Notes under the pieces: model-generated | The model's input: only the letters and a program-made list of their open reading frames with translations | What the model was told of the DNA's origin: nothing | Database searches by the model: none | Position numbers and translations under genes: made by a program | From: Treponema vincentii | Lineage (GTDB): Bacteria; Spirochaetota; Spirochaetia; Treponematales; Treponemataceae | Reading direction: 5' to 3' | Length of the DNA: 64,000 nucleotides | Assembly: GCF_010365865.1 (NCBI RefSeq) | Contig: NZ_CP048020.1 | Location: forward strand, 2,852,001 to 2,916,000 | In this document: in pieces, positions 19,149 through 28,147 of the stretch | Layout: each line of letters starts with the position of its first letter | How positions within the stretch are numbered: the stretch's first letter is position 1

Positions 19149-20270
19149 TTATGTTAAATCTTCGACGATGTAGCCGTCATTGGCCGCCCACGAAACATAT
19201 ACCGTATCCTTCCACTCGATTTCCGGCCCGTCTTCAAGATAATTTTGATGCTGCTTAAAAACTTGTACCACCGTACCGCATTCCAACTTTACAAAAAACT
19301 TAGACTGAAAACCGGAATACACCGGTTCTTCAACTTCCCCGCGGAAAACATTCAATTCCTTTGTCAAAGAAGACGGCTTTTCCAACGAGATGCGGATTTT
19401 TTCCGGCCGCACGGTAAAGCATACCGGCTGCCCCACTTCGGTTTTATCGTAGTCGGTAATCTTAACCAAAGTTCCCAGCGCCGGTGTGTCAAGCGTAACC
19501 ATAAAGCCGTCCGTATGCGGCTCGCACGCAACCACGGTTGCATCAAAGAGGTTTGTTTCGCCGATAAATTTTGCGACAAAAGCTGTGGCAGGCTGTTCGT
19601 AGATTTCATACGGACTACCGATTTGCAGCACCTTCCCTTGATTCATCACTGCAATACGGTCGGAAACGGACAGCGCTTCGCTTTGATCATGCGTTACAAA
19701 AATAAAGGTAATGCCGATTTGGTCGTGCAGTTTATCAAGCTCAATTAAAAGATTTGCCCGTAACTTTGCGTCCAATGCGGAAAGCGGTTCATCCAAGAGC
19801 AGCACCCGCGGTTCATTAATCAGCGCACGGGCAATGGCAACCCGCTGCTTCTGCCCACCGGAAAGTTGGGATGGCTTTTTGTAGATATGCGCATCAAGCT
19901 GCACCAAATGCAGATATTCTTTAACCTGCCGATCAATTTCTTCCTGCGGGCGTTTGCGAATCCTAAGCGGAAAGGCAACGTTTTCATACACTGACAGGTG
20001 CGGAAAGAGCGCATAGGTTTGAAAAACGGTATTCGATTGCCGTTTGTGAGCTTCTATGCCGACAATATTTAGCCCATCAAAGGTTATAATCCCCGAATCC
20101 GGCTGTTCAAATCCGGCAATAATGCGCAGCAGCGTTGTTTTTCCGCAGCCGGAAGGCCCCAACAGCGAAAAAAACTCCCCGCGCTTAATGTGGATAACCG
20201 CATTATCCACTGCATGAAAATCACCAAATGTTTTTGACACATTTTCGATTGAAATTTCGCACCCTTTCAC
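19149..20270 (-). CDS. potA: Spermidine/putrescine-type ABC ATPase PotA
   Basis: 373 residues. Walker [10 protein letters not shown] (about 38-46), Q-loop, signature [15 protein letters not shown] (about 134-148), Walker B VLLLDEP (about 155-161), switch His VTHDQ, and a C-terminal TOBE domain (about 290-370). First gene of the operon. The start codon is GTG at 20268-20270 with AAGGGGGCG about 11 bases upstream. The leader holds a CTCTAAA-type repeat element. Confidence 0.92.
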   Translation of the reverse strand: MKGCEISIENVSKTFGDFHAVDNAVIHIKRGEFFSLLGPSGCGKTTLLRIIAGFEQPDSGIITFDGLNIVGIEAHKRQSNTVFQTYALFPHLSVYENVAFPLRIRKRPQEEIDRQVKEYLHLVQLDAHIYKKPSQLSGGQKQRVAIARALINEPRVLLLDEPLSALDAKLRANLLIELDKLHDQIGITFIFVTHDQSEALSVSDRIAVMNQGKVLQIGSPYEIYEQPATAFVAKFIGETNLFDATVVACEPHTDGFMVTLDTPALGTLVKITDYDKTEVGQPVCFTVRPEKIRISLEKPSSLTKELNVFRGEVEEPVYSGFQSKFFVKLECGTVVQVFKQHQNYLEDGPEIEWKDTVYVSWAANDGYIVEDLT

Positions 20271-20301
20271 TGACGCATCGCGCCCCCTTCAGCTTGTTAT
20301 A

Positions 20302-20351
20302 GGGCACCTCTAAAAAACGTTTAGCCGATAAGCGAACTTTTAGAGATGACC
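20302..20351 (-). repeat. CTCTAAA-type inverted-repeat element, copy 2 (potA leader)
   Basis: Minus strand reads GGTCATCTCTAAAAG...CGTTTTTTAGAGGTGCCC; CTCTAAAA pairs with TTTTAGAG. It lies 32 bases upstream of the potA start codon, so it could fold in the potA leader RNA. Confidence 0.7.
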
Positions 20352-20445
20352 TACTATATTTGAAACATTTAGCGGTTTATGTCAATATATAAATTTGTTC
20401 GTTCCTCCAATTGTATAAAGCAAAAAAAATCGATATAGTCCTTTC

Positions 20446-21636
20446 ATGCTTGAATTTTTAGCGCTTTGCGCAGTCGGCGCCGAGCCGATCCTTTCAAATG
20501 AATTAAAACTGTTAGACTTTAAACCGGTTAACCGATTGCCGGGACGTGTTTTTATTACCCCTACGCTGAAGGAGCCGGAAGTTGTAAGCATCATGCGTGC
20601 AAACTTTTATCTCCGCACTGCGGACAGGCTCTATCTCGTCCTGAAAGAATTTGCCGCTGATAACTTCGATACGTTGTATGACACCGTTGCCGCGGTGGAT
20701 TGGCAGCGTTTTTTTTCCAAAGATTCCAAGATAACGGTAGACAAGGTGAGAACCTTTAAGAGTAAACTCGCTTCCGAACATGCAGTGCAGCGAGCTGTTC
20801 ATAAGGCGGTATGTACCGCGCTCTGTTCCGCATGGAAGATGGATGTATTACCGGAAACGGGGAAGGAGTACAGCATACGCATATATATAGAACATAACCG
20901 CGTGTATCTGCTGCTCGACCTTTCGGGAGAGCCGCTACACCGGCGGGGATACCGCTTAAGCGGAGGCACCGCGCCGATGAGAGAAACGCTGGCGGCTGTT
21001 TTGTTGCAGTGTATGCAATGGAAACGGAAGCTGCCGCTGCACGACGCTTTTTGCGGGTCGGGTACCATCCCGATTGAAGCGGTGTGGTATGCCTATAATA
21101 TTCCGCCCGGAATCGGCCGCAGCTTTGCCTTTGAAACCTTTGCCTGCTATTCGTCTAAAAAAGACCGGCAGCTCATTGAAGAAGAACGCCGGCGCGGTAC
21201 GCTCAATATCCGCACGGATTGCTTGGTACGGGTGAGCGGTTCCGACAACGATCCGGAGGCGGTGCGGCTTGCGCAAGCCAATGCAGAGCGTGCCTGTATG
21301 CTTGCAGGTAAAGCGCTGCAGCGGATTGGAAAAGATAACCGTATCCCGCGCCCCGAATTTATCCAAGCTGATTTTAGCGAACTTGCCGCGCCGTATCCCG
21401 AAGGAGTGCTTCTTTCCAATCCGCCTTACGGAGACCGCCTCGGGGATGAACAGGAAGCAACCGCGCTCTACGAAAAAATGACGTCCATTCCGCACGAGTT
21501 TCAAAACTGGCGCTTAGGTTTTATTACCGATAAACCGGCTTTTGCGGACATATTCCTGCGTGCAGGCATTACGCTCAAAAAGCGGCCGTTAAAGAGTGGC
21601 AACCTCGACACCTGCCTGTATTATTACGGGTTGTAG
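20446..21636 (+). CDS. THUMP-domain class I rRNA (guanine-N2) methyltransferase, RlmL/YpsC-type
   Basis: 396 residues. N-terminal THUMP RNA-binding region (about 1-160), then a SAM-dependent methyltransferase: LHDAFCGSGTIPIEA (about 199-213; motif I) and SNPPYGDRL (about 324-332; motif IV, typical of N2-guanine or N6-adenine methylation). Single-domain length matches the short YpsC/RlmN-like relatives rather than the fused E. coli RlmL/K. Divergent from potA, 11 bases before the permease gene. Confidence 0.88.
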   Translation: MLEFLALCAVGAEPILSNELKLLDFKPVNRLPGRVFITPTLKEPEVVSIMRANFYLRTADRLYLVLKEFAADNFDTLYDTVAAVDWQRFFSKDSKITVDKVRTFKSKLASEHAVQRAVHKAVCTALCSAWKMDVLPETGKEYSIRIYIEHNRVYLLLDLSGEPLHRRGYRLSGGTAPMRETLAAVLLQCMQWKRKLPLHDAFCGSGTIPIEAVWYAYNIPPGIGRSFAFETFACYSSKKDRQLIEEERRRGTLNIRTDCLVRVSGSDNDPEAVRLAQANAERACMLAGKALQRIGKDNRIPRPEFIQADFSELAAPYPEGVLLSNPPYGDRLGDEQEATALYEKMTSIPHEFQNWRLGFITDKPAFADIFLRAGITLKKRPLKSGNLDTCLYYYGL

Positions 21637-21647
21637 AAAGGTTTTAT

Positions 21648-22658
21648 ATGCAGGCATTTTTTTCTACCATACATACCGTTTTTACCGGCATCGTGTTGCA
21701 AGCGGTGCCGTTCATGCTGCTGGGAGCGCTTTTGTCCTCGACGCTATACGCTTTTGTTCCCGACCGGCTGCTGATCAAGATTTTTCCTAAAAAATACGGG
21801 ATCGGCTTTTTAACGGCGCTCTTTGCCGGAGCGTTGTTCCCCGTCTGCGAATGTGCTGCCGTTCCATTGATGCGCAGCCTCATTAAAAAAGGTGTCGCGA
21901 TGCCTATCGCGGTTACTTTTATGCTTGCTTCCCCCATCGTCAACCCTATTTCGATTGTTTCGACCCTGTACGCTTTCCCGCAACAACCAGCCGTAACGTT
22001 CTATCGGCTGTGCTTCGGGCTGACAATTGCCTTCGGTATAGGATTGATATTGCTGTTCTACCCTGAAGAAAAATACTTAAAGGAAGATTTTGATAGGGAA
22101 CCGGCAGCGCAGCCGCACATCTTTGGCGGCGTGGATGTGGATACAGCGTTTCGCCTTGCAACAGGCAGAACAAGTGCGCAGAACAGCAGTAGCGAACCTC
22201 AATCAGACAATTTCGGCGACACCGCTGCAGAAAGCAAACTGCAATGGCTGCAAGCAAAAGTATACGCCCTATTGATGCACACCTGTTCGGAATTTTTTAC
22301 CGCAGGCCCCTTTTTAATCCTCGGTGCGTTTACCACCGCGCTGATACGCGCGGCTGTGCCTCAGGAATTGTTCAGCATAACAAGCGGCAGTGCGGCAGGT
22401 TCGCTTCTTGTGATGATGTTTTTCGCCTTTGTATTTTCCGCTTGCTCCACCTCCGATGCTTTTATCGCCCGCAGCTTTTTAAACAGATTTCCCTCCGGTT
22501 CAATTCTCGGTTTTTTAGTATACGGCCCGATGATGGATATAAAAAATTTGTTTATGCTGTTATCTTTGTTTAAAAAGCGGTTTGTGATAGAACTTACCCT
22601 TATTATCACGGCAATCAATTTTATCGGGATTTCATTGTTAATGCGATTGGTTTTATGA
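21648..22658 (+). CDS. UPF0718 / ArsP-like permease
   Basis: 336 residues, about eight membrane helices in two halves. Family motifs FPVCECAAVPL (about 65-75) and ASPIVNPI (about 90-97) are present, as is a second half with FSACSTSDAF. Family members include ArsP organoarsenical exporters and putative metal or thiol exporters; the conserved Cys residues fit metal or metalloid handling, but the substrate is not shown. Between the halves is a ~70-residue hydrophilic loop. GAAAGG precedes the ATG; co-transcribed with the methyltransferase gene. Confidence 0.75.
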   Translation: MQAFFSTIHTVFTGIVLQAVPFMLLGALLSSTLYAFVPDRLLIKIFPKKYGIGFLTALFAGALFPVCECAAVPLMRSLIKKGVAMPIAVTFMLASPIVNPISIVSTLYAFPQQPAVTFYRLCFGLTIAFGIGLILLFYPEEKYLKEDFDREPAAQPHIFGGVDVDTAFRLATGRTSAQNSSSEPQSDNFGDTAAESKLQWLQAKVYALLMHTCSEFFTAGPFLILGAFTTALIRAAVPQELFSITSGSAAGSLLVMMFFAFVFSACSTSDAFIARSFLNRFPSGSILGFLVYGPMMDIKNLFMLLSLFKKRFVIELTLIITAINFIGISLLMRLVL

Positions 22659-22695
22659 TTAAAGAAGCTTCGGAGAAAATTTCCCAATATTCCCC

Positions 22696-22724
22696 TTGAC
22701 TTTTTATTTAAATGGGTATATTAT
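22696..22724 (+). promoter_or_regulatory. Promoter for tRNA-Asp
   Basis: TTGACT (22696-22701), 17-base spacer, TATTAT (22719-22724), 12 bases before the first base of the tRNA. Consensus spacing. Confidence 0.75.
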
Positions 22725-22736
22725 TACCGCCATTAC

Positions 22737-22811
22737 GGGGGCGTAGCGAAGCTGGTTTATCGCGCTGGCCTGTCACGCCGGAGATCGCGGGTTCGAGCCC
22801 CGTCGCTCCCG
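22737..22811 (+). tRNA. tRNA-Asp (anticodon GTC)
   Basis: Acceptor GGGGGCG pairs with CGCTCCC (one G-T). Anticodon stem CTGGC/GCCGG encloses CTGTCAC, giving anticodon GTC. T-arm CGGGTTCGAGCCCCG-like. Discriminator G at 22811; CCA is not encoded. Confidence 0.95.
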
Positions 22812-22815
22812 AAGA

Positions 22816-22850
22816 AGCTCACCGCGCAAGTGGTGAGCTTTTATTTTTAT
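22816..22850 (+). terminator. Rho-independent terminator after tRNA-Asp
   Basis: Stem AGCTCACC (22816-22823) with GGTGAGCT (22832-22839), then TTTTATTTTTAT. The next tRNA has its own -10 box (TATAAT, 22862-22867). Confidence 0.85.
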
Positions 22851-22861
22851 AATCGTTAAGA

Positions 22862-22867
22862 TATAAT
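22862..22867 (+). promoter_or_regulatory. -10 box for tRNA-Pro
   Basis: Consensus TATAAT, 8 bases before the tRNA. The -35 region (around 22839-22844) is T-rich and weak. Confidence 0.55.
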
Positions 22868-22875
22868 CACACAAA

Positions 22876-22947
22876 CGGGCAGTAGCGCAGGGGTAGCGCG
22901 CTTGGTTCGGGATCAAGAAGTCGGGGGTTCAAATCCCCCCTGCCCGA
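22876..22947 (+). tRNA. tRNA-Pro (anticodon CGG)
   Basis: Acceptor CGGGCAG pairs with CTGCCCG (22940-22946). Anticodon loop TTCGGGA in stem CTTGG/TCAAG gives CGG. T-arm GGGGGTTCAAATCCCCC. Discriminator A; CCA not encoded. Confidence 0.95.
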
Positions 22948-23038
22948 TCTCTCCTAAAGTTGAAAAAGCAAAAAAATTTATCAGCAGCATTCCATTTGAG
23001 ATATTGAGTAGATTACAAATTAAGACTATAGTTCCGCT

Positions 23039-24076
23039 ATGCGGCCGTGTCGCTTGTTTTCAATATTTTTTATCATTTTTTTCCTCTTACCACCAATACT
23101 TTTAGCCCAAGGCGCAAAGCCTCTCGATACTGCTGACAAGACAAAAAAATTTCCGGTAAGCGGATTTATCGCATTTTCGTTCAACACCATGATTGCCGAA
23201 AGTCGCGAGTATGTGTGCCGTTATGATGCCATTCTAAGTGATCTAAAATGGCCGCTTACACCTTCGGCTTCTTATACGATTCACGGCGGCGTATATTTCC
23301 CGAAAGGGATTCATCTTGAAGGGAATATTTCATTTATGCAGCCGATGGCTACCGCACCCATGACCGATTCGGACTTTGAGGGGATTCTGACGACTCCTCC
23401 GCAGGCGGGAATAACCAAATTTTCCAAACATAACTGTACAATTATTAACGGGCTAAGCTGGATGGCAAAACTCGGTTTACAGTTGCCGATGCCGCAATCA
23501 GCAGCAATGAGGAGCGCCGGTATTGCAGTGACAGTAGAACCGATGCTCAGTTTTTACTACTCAACAATCAGCTGGCATTCTTACGGCGGCTATCTGCAAT
23601 ATGCAGAAAAAAAGTTTGACGGAACGTATGAACCGTGGAGTCCGGCATTACCTAGGATGCCGCATATAGGATCGGCAATATCATACCGTCAACAAGTAAT
23701 GATGCCCGCAATAGGAGTCGGTTTTGAAGCAACGCTCCCTCATAAACTAACGCTTTTATCGGATTTTCACCTTACTGCCGATATTACAGCTTTCGCAGAA
23801 GATATCCACCATGCTGCTAATATGCGATATATTGACATTCTGGGCGGCGGATGGGCAATGCACGGTAATCTCCGGTTACATTGGAACTGCTTGCCGTTCC
23901 TTTTAGTATTCATTAATCTTTTTTATCAGTATTGTATAACAATGGAAGGTAGTAGTATTATTTATAATGACATCACCTCAACTAAGCCAAGCTCCTATAC
24001 ACCGCCCAATTCCGCAGGCACGTCTTTACGCGGTTGTACTTGCTCGATCGGGTGTGCCTTCCGGATAGGCCGGTAA
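23039..24076 (+). CDS. Omptin-family outer-membrane protease
   Basis: 345 residues with a signal peptide (about 1-24) and a strand-rich barrel. Omptin active-site pairs are recognisable: D110-S-D112 (OmpT D83/D85) and D255-I-H257 (OmpT D210/H212). Surrounding elements also match: LSDLKW (OmpT QLDW), AISYRQQVMMPAIGVGFE (OmpT AIGYKQRFKMPYIGLTGSY region). It should cleave peptides at the cell surface. No clear ribosome site at ATG 23039. The stop is 2 bases before the rpoN ATG. Family call is by motif alignment in my head, so moderately sure; catalytic residues appear intact. Confidence 0.75.
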   Translation: MRPCRLFSIFFIIFFLLPPILLAQGAKPLDTADKTKKFPVSGFIAFSFNTMIAESREYVCRYDAILSDLKWPLTPSASYTIHGGVYFPKGIHLEGNISFMQPMATAPMTDSDFEGILTTPPQAGITKFSKHNCTIINGLSWMAKLGLQLPMPQSAAMRSAGIAVTVEPMLSFYYSTISWHSYGGYLQYAEKKFDGTYEPWSPALPRMPHIGSAISYRQQVMMPAIGVGFEATLPHKLTLLSDFHLTADITAFAEDIHHAANMRYIDILGGGWAMHGNLRLHWNCLPFLLVFINLFYQYCITMEGSSIIYNDITSTKPSSYTPPNSAGTSLRGCTCSIGCAFRIGR

Positions 24077-24078
24077 CC

Positions 24079-25572
24079 ATGCAGCAGATGGGGCAAACGC
24101 TCGGGCAACGGCTTGAGCAGCGGATGAGTCAAAGTCAAATCCAATCGCTGGATATATTGGCAATGCCGACCGTCGAACTTCGAGAAAGAATTGCGGAAGA
24201 GCTTGCCGAAAATCCTGCCTTAGAGCTTGTCCACGGAACACAACAAATACCTCCTACATCAACAGATCAGACAAAACTGCTCGAACGGAAAGAACCGTAC
24301 TACCGCAACGACCGAACATCGTCAGCCTTTTCGACGGAAGCAAGCGACGTATTCCAGACTTTCTTAGAAAATATTCCGGCGCCTCAGCAGCAGAGCTTAC
24401 AAAGACACCTTTTGGAACAACTATTTATCCACAAGCTGGATCCGCTCACTCTCTCTTTTGCCGAACGAATTATTGGAAATTTAACGAATGACGGTTTCCA
24501 TGTCGTTCCGCTAAACGAACTTTTTAAAGAGGAGCTCTCTAAAAATAAAGGCGAAAAAAGCATTGCTTTTACACGGCATAAAATATGTCATGCATTATCG
24601 ATTATTCGACAGCTTGACCCTATTGGATGCGCAACGCAGGATTTTAAGCAAGCACTTTTAGTTCAAGCAAAGATATTATTCCACAAGAAGACCAAAATCG
24701 ACCCTGTTTATGCTTATACTATCGATATTTTAGCAAATCATTTTGCTTATCTGGAAAAAGCTCGTCCATATTCACTCGCCCGTGCCGTCAATGAAGATCC
24801 GGCAATTCCTTATAAACTAACCCAAGAGAATGCGGAAGATATTTTGTCTCTAATCGCCTCACTTAATCCTTTCCCGGGAAGGGGTCTCACCACAGATATA
24901 ACACCTGATGAGTATATTGTTCCGACAGCCACCATCGAACGAGATAACCAAGAGTTCAGTATAAAAATAAATGATTTTGAAGTGCCGCTTCTTACCATCT
25001 CGCCTGAATTTCAGAACTTAATAAGCCATACGAAAGATACCACCGATAAAACCTATATAAAGGAGCAAATTCAAAAAGCGAAAGCTTTTATCGGAAGTTT
25101 AAACCAGCGAGAAAGAACAATTGTCGATGTACTGCGTAAAATTGTTTCGGCTCAAGAAGCTTTCTTCTTAACCGGTGATAAGAGGCAGCTGCTTCCACTG
25201 ACTCAGCAACAGATAGCAAGAGAACTGGATATCCACGAATCTACTGTATCAAGGGCTGTCGCGGGGAAATATGTACAGTGCCAGTGGGGTACTTTTGAAA
25301 TTCGATACTTTTTTACCAATTCGGTAGCGGTACAGCCTCAAATTTCTTCGAAATCCAATACTTTCGTATCAACCGGTATCCCCTCAACACGAGAAGGGGT
25401 AAAAGATTGTATTAAAGAGATACTGATCGAACAAAGCGCAAAAGGCTCAAAGATTTCAGATCAACAAATTTCCGCCTTATTGCAGGAGAAATATGGAGTT
25501 TCCATTGCTCGCCGTACCGTTGCAAAATACAGGAAGGAACTTGACATCGGTTCGTCATATAATAGAGCCTAA
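24079..25572 (+). CDS. rpoN: RNA polymerase sigma-54 factor RpoN
   Basis: 497 residues. N-terminal activator-interaction region (about 1-50, QSLDILAMPTVELRERIAEE), core-binding region (about 100-290), DNA-binding HTH (about 370-410, QQIARELDIHESTVSRAVAGKY) and the C-terminal RpoN box ARRTVAKYRKELDI. Directs transcription from -24/-12 promoters with enhancer-binding ATPases. I choose ATG 24079 because it matches the family N terminus; a start 15 codons upstream lies inside the omptin gene. Confidence 0.95.
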   Translation: MQQMGQTLGQRLEQRMSQSQIQSLDILAMPTVELRERIAEELAENPALELVHGTQQIPPTSTDQTKLLERKEPYYRNDRTSSAFSTEASDVFQTFLENIPAPQQQSLQRHLLEQLFIHKLDPLTLSFAERIIGNLTNDGFHVVPLNELFKEELSKNKGEKSIAFTRHKICHALSIIRQLDPIGCATQDFKQALLVQAKILFHKKTKIDPVYAYTIDILANHFAYLEKARPYSLARAVNEDPAIPYKLTQENAEDILSLIASLNPFPGRGLTTDITPDEYIVPTATIERDNQEFSIKINDFEVPLLTISPEFQNLISHTKDTTDKTYIKEQIQKAKAFIGSLNQRERTIVDVLRKIVSAQEAFFLTGDKRQLLPLTQQQIARELDIHESTVSRAVAGKYVQCQWGTFEIRYFFTNSVAVQPQISSKSNTFVSTGIPSTREGVKDCIKEILIEQSAKGSKISDQQISALLQEKYGVSIARRTVAKYRKELDIGSSYNRA

Positions 25573-25650
25573 TGGTTCAATCCAATTCTTGACAATTTTC
25601 TGTTTTTTACGCTCTAATGATGTTTACGCAATAGAAAGGCTCTACGAAAC

Positions 25651-25672
25651 AACTTTTTTAGAGGTTTCTCTA
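25651..25672 (+). repeat. Partial CTCTAAA-type repeat
   Basis: AACTTTTTTAGAGGTTTCTC resembles the right half of the element at 49158 (GTTTTTTAGAGGTTCCC). It lies upstream of the next secreted-protein gene. Confidence 0.4.
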
Positions 25673-25720
25673 ATTTGCAAAAACATGTTGCAATCTATCT
25701 CTTTCAAGCGAGGTTCATGT

Positions 25721-26590
25721 ATGAAACTAAATCGCATCGTTTTTTTCAGCTATCTTATATTTTTCAGTTCTTTTCTTTTTGGTCAGACGGAAAATACGGC
25801 TATGCCAGACCCCAACAATCCCAATTGCATTTATGAGAAAGCACAACTGGGAAAATTCGTTATCCACATGGCAAAAATTACGACGCCATCCAAGGGTTCG
25901 GCTCCGGCAGTTGAAGTGCTGTTTAATCCCGATTTCCAATGGGAACCCTGTCTTCCTGATGACGGTTGGGGGAAGGCGAATAAAACATATCGTTACCATG
26001 AAGACGAAGTTCCCGGCACTGCCGTTTTTTTCAGCATCACTAATAAGCTGAATGATGTAACCTATTACCGCATAGAAGGCGTTCATCCTTTTGAGTTGCC
26101 TTTGTATGATGATCCAACTGAAGCGGAGATGCTCAAACGTTTTATCTTCTTTAAATTTACAGCTTATGCAGCAAAAGGCGGATATTTTGAAAATTATCTT
26201 AACAATTTAATGTGGGCAGTTGATACCAACACAAAATTACTTTACGCGTATGGAATGCCAAGCGATTATAAAAAAATAATCGGAAATAATTATATTCCGC
26301 AAAACTGGCTTCCGTACGAAACACATCCGAATACTGCCGATTCAAAATTGAAATTTTACGAGTACGATCCCATCGGTTTTATTTCTCTTGAAAAAGATTA
26401 TGATTTTTTAGGTGTAAAAACGAATGTACATTTATACAATTGGTGGAACGAATCCGTCGGAGCCGGTTCTTCTATGAAAACAGTAAAACAAAAGCGCTTT
26501 ATGCCGCGCATTTCAGATGAGGCACTCGAAGACTGGAGCATTCGCGATGCAGCAAAGCCGGTACGCTCACCGTACAGGCGACCGTCTTAA
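25721..26590 (+). CDS. Unknown secreted protein
   Basis: 289 residues with a signal peptide (about 1-20, SSFLFG-Q). No domain recognised. The mature part is rich in aromatic residues and has a central YFENYLNNLMW segment. I start at ATG 25721 with GCGAGG 7 bases upstream; the longer open frame runs back into rpoN. The C terminus ends in Arg/Pro-rich residues (PVRSPYRRPS). Base composition begins to fall toward AT here, at the edge of the defence island. Confidence 0.55.
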   Translation: MKLNRIVFFSYLIFFSSFLFGQTENTAMPDPNNPNCIYEKAQLGKFVIHMAKITTPSKGSAPAVEVLFNPDFQWEPCLPDDGWGKANKTYRYHEDEVPGTAVFFSITNKLNDVTYYRIEGVHPFELPLYDDPTEAEMLKRFIFFKFTAYAAKGGYFENYLNNLMWAVDTNTKLLYAYGMPSDYKKIIGNNYIPQNWLPYETHPNTADSKLKFYEYDPIGFISLEKDYDFLGVKTNVHLYNWWNESVGAGSSMKTVKQKRFMPRISDEALEDWSIRDAAKPVRSPYRRPS

Positions 26591-26669
26591 GGGAGCCATA
26601 CATATATTACATCCAATTAAAATGAAAACTGATATACTGGCGTTTATATTACTTGATTGGAGAAGCAGT

Positions 26670-27320
26670 ATGACATACGGGTATATCAGAGTAAGTACGG
26701 ATAAGCAGACGATTGAAAATCAGAAATTTGAAATTACCAATTTTTGTAAACAGGAAAAATTGAGTGTAGATGGCTGGATTGAAGAAACTATTAGTGGAAC
26801 AAGAAATTATGATAAGCGTAAGCTCGGGGAGCTTTTAAGGATAATCAAAAAAGATGATTTAATCATTTGCGCTGAGCTTTCTCGTCTTGGACGTAATTTG
26901 TTTATGATTATGGAAATCCTCAACATTTGTATGAAAAAAGAATGTAGGGTCTGGACGATTAAAGACAACTATCGGCTCGGCGATGACATACAGAGTAAGG
27001 TGTTGGCATTTGCGTTTGGTTTGAGTGCAGAAATAGAACGGAATTTGATTAGCCAACGGACGAAAGAGGCGTTAAAACTGCGAAAAGCAGAAGGAGTAAT
27101 ATTAGGAAGAAAAACAGGATCAAGAAATGTTCATCTCAATAAAAAATGTTTGCAAAACCATAACTTTATTTTAAGACAATATAATAACGGTGTAAGTATT
27201 CCGATAATTGCCGAAATAATTGGTGTTGCAAAAGGTACGCTATATCGCTATTTAGCTTATACTGAAATTAGATTGCCGGAAAAAAAAGAAAATGATACAT
27301 GGATACGAGGTATTTATTAG
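26670..27320 (+). CDS. Serine recombinase (Mpi/Pin-type DNA invertase)
   Basis: 216 residues. Catalytic domain with nucleophile Ser in YIRVSTDKQ (about residue 8), ELSRLGRN with the catalytic Arg residues (about 69-76), helix E, and a C-terminal helix-turn-helix (about 170-200, SIPIIAEIIGVAKGTLYRY). Length and layout match small DNA invertases/resolvases rather than large transposon recombinases. GGAGAAG precedes the ATG. It sits next to an inverted duplication of the methyltransferase 3' end (27385-28147), the natural substrate for an invertase. Confidence 0.88.
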   Translation: MTYGYIRVSTDKQTIENQKFEITNFCKQEKLSVDGWIEETISGTRNYDKRKLGELLRIIKKDDLIICAELSRLGRNLFMIMEILNICMKKECRVWTIKDNYRLGDDIQSKVLAFAFGLSAEIERNLISQRTKEALKLRKAEGVILGRKTGSRNVHLNKKCLQNHNFILRQYNNGVSIPIIAEIIGVAKGTLYRYLAYTEIRLPEKKENDTWIRGIY

Positions 27321-27384
27321 ACCTAAAATATCCTCCAATTTTTGAAGACGGATATTAAAGCACGATATCAAGGATATACGTTCT

Positions 27385-27727
27385 TTTTTAAGGAGGGATT
27401 TTGTTGGAATAATTAATAAATTTTAAAATGCAACTTAAACAAAGTTAAAATAAATGTCGGTCAATGTGTGGTATGTCATGGACTTTATTAGAAAATATTC
27501 CGAATTATTATCTTGTATGTGTCTTGAACTCCGACTTTATATTCGATTATTATCGAGAATTTATAAATAGCACAGTGAATATTCAAATAAACGATATCAG
27601 GCAGATTCCTATTATTATACCAAATAATAAAAGTTATTACAGTTCAAATACCTTTCAGGAAGCAATTGAAATTAAACCAGTTTATGGTATCTGGTATATC
27701 CTTTGAGGAAAATAACCTATTCAACAA
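27385..27727 (+). repeat. Inverted repeat arm 1: partial copy of methyltransferase 3' end
   Basis: Runs from aaggagggattttgttgg (27390 on) to cctattcaacaa (27716-27727). It encodes FKEGFCW, then after stops LENIPNYYLVCVLNSDF (frame from 27464) and INDIRQIPIIIPNNK, the C-terminal recognition region of Eco57I-type methyltransferases. The opposite-facing copy is 27799-28147. A one-base difference near 27632 shifts its frame before the expected end. Confidence 0.75.
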
Positions 27728-27772
27728 CAACTTGATAAACTAGTTGAAGAATTATATTGCATATAAAGTATT
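27464..27772 (+). pseudogene. Orphan C-terminal fragment of an Eco57I-type methyltransferase (plus orientation)
   Basis: Open to 27706 in one frame (80 residues: YREFINSTVNIQINDIRQIP). It continues in another frame as IQQQLDKLVEELYCI with a stop about 27765. QINDxRQIPxxIP and the final QQQLDKLVEELY coiled end are typical of the target-recognition tail of such enzymes. No start region, so not an independent gene. It could be a stored alternative C terminus, now frameshifted. Confidence 0.6.
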
Positions 27773-27798
27773 AATGAATGTATTCAACTGTTTTCAAT

Positions 27799-28147
27799 TT
27801 GTTGAATAGGAATTAACATCTTATCAGAAGCGATATACCAGATAAAACGGACTTCTTTTATTTCAATTGCTTTCTCATAGATATACTTGAACTGTAATAA
27901 CTGTTTATTATTTGGAATTATAAGAGGAATTTGTCTTGCATCATTGATTTGAAATGTTTGTGTATTATTTATAAATTCTCGATAATAATCGAATATAAAG
28001 TTGAATTAAGACACATACAAAATAATTCGGAATATTTTCTAATAAAGTACTTAATACATTACTCATCATTTACGTCATTTCATTTTAACTTTGAGTAATC
28101 TTGCATTTTAAAAGTTTATTAATGTCAGTCCAACAAAATCCCTCCTT
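27799..28147 (-). repeat. Inverted repeat arm 2: distal 3' end of the methyltransferase locus
   Basis: On the minus strand this continues directly from the methyltransferase gene: FKEGFCWTDINKLLKCKITQS, stop (28085-28087). Then decayed coding follows: VLSTLLENIPNYFVCVL in the same frame, and after a shift FDYYREFINNTQTFQINDARQIPLIIPNNKQ. It ends in cctattcaacaa like arm 1. The gene thus once ran about 280 bases further. Confidence 0.7.

Noticed and set aside
21269-21504. Frames antisense to the methyltransferase gene
   Set aside because: Low-complexity shadows of a well-supported gene.
25493-25720. Upstream extension of the secreted protein gene
   Set aside because: Overlaps the end of rpoN and would hide the signal peptide; ATG 25721 has its own ribosome site.
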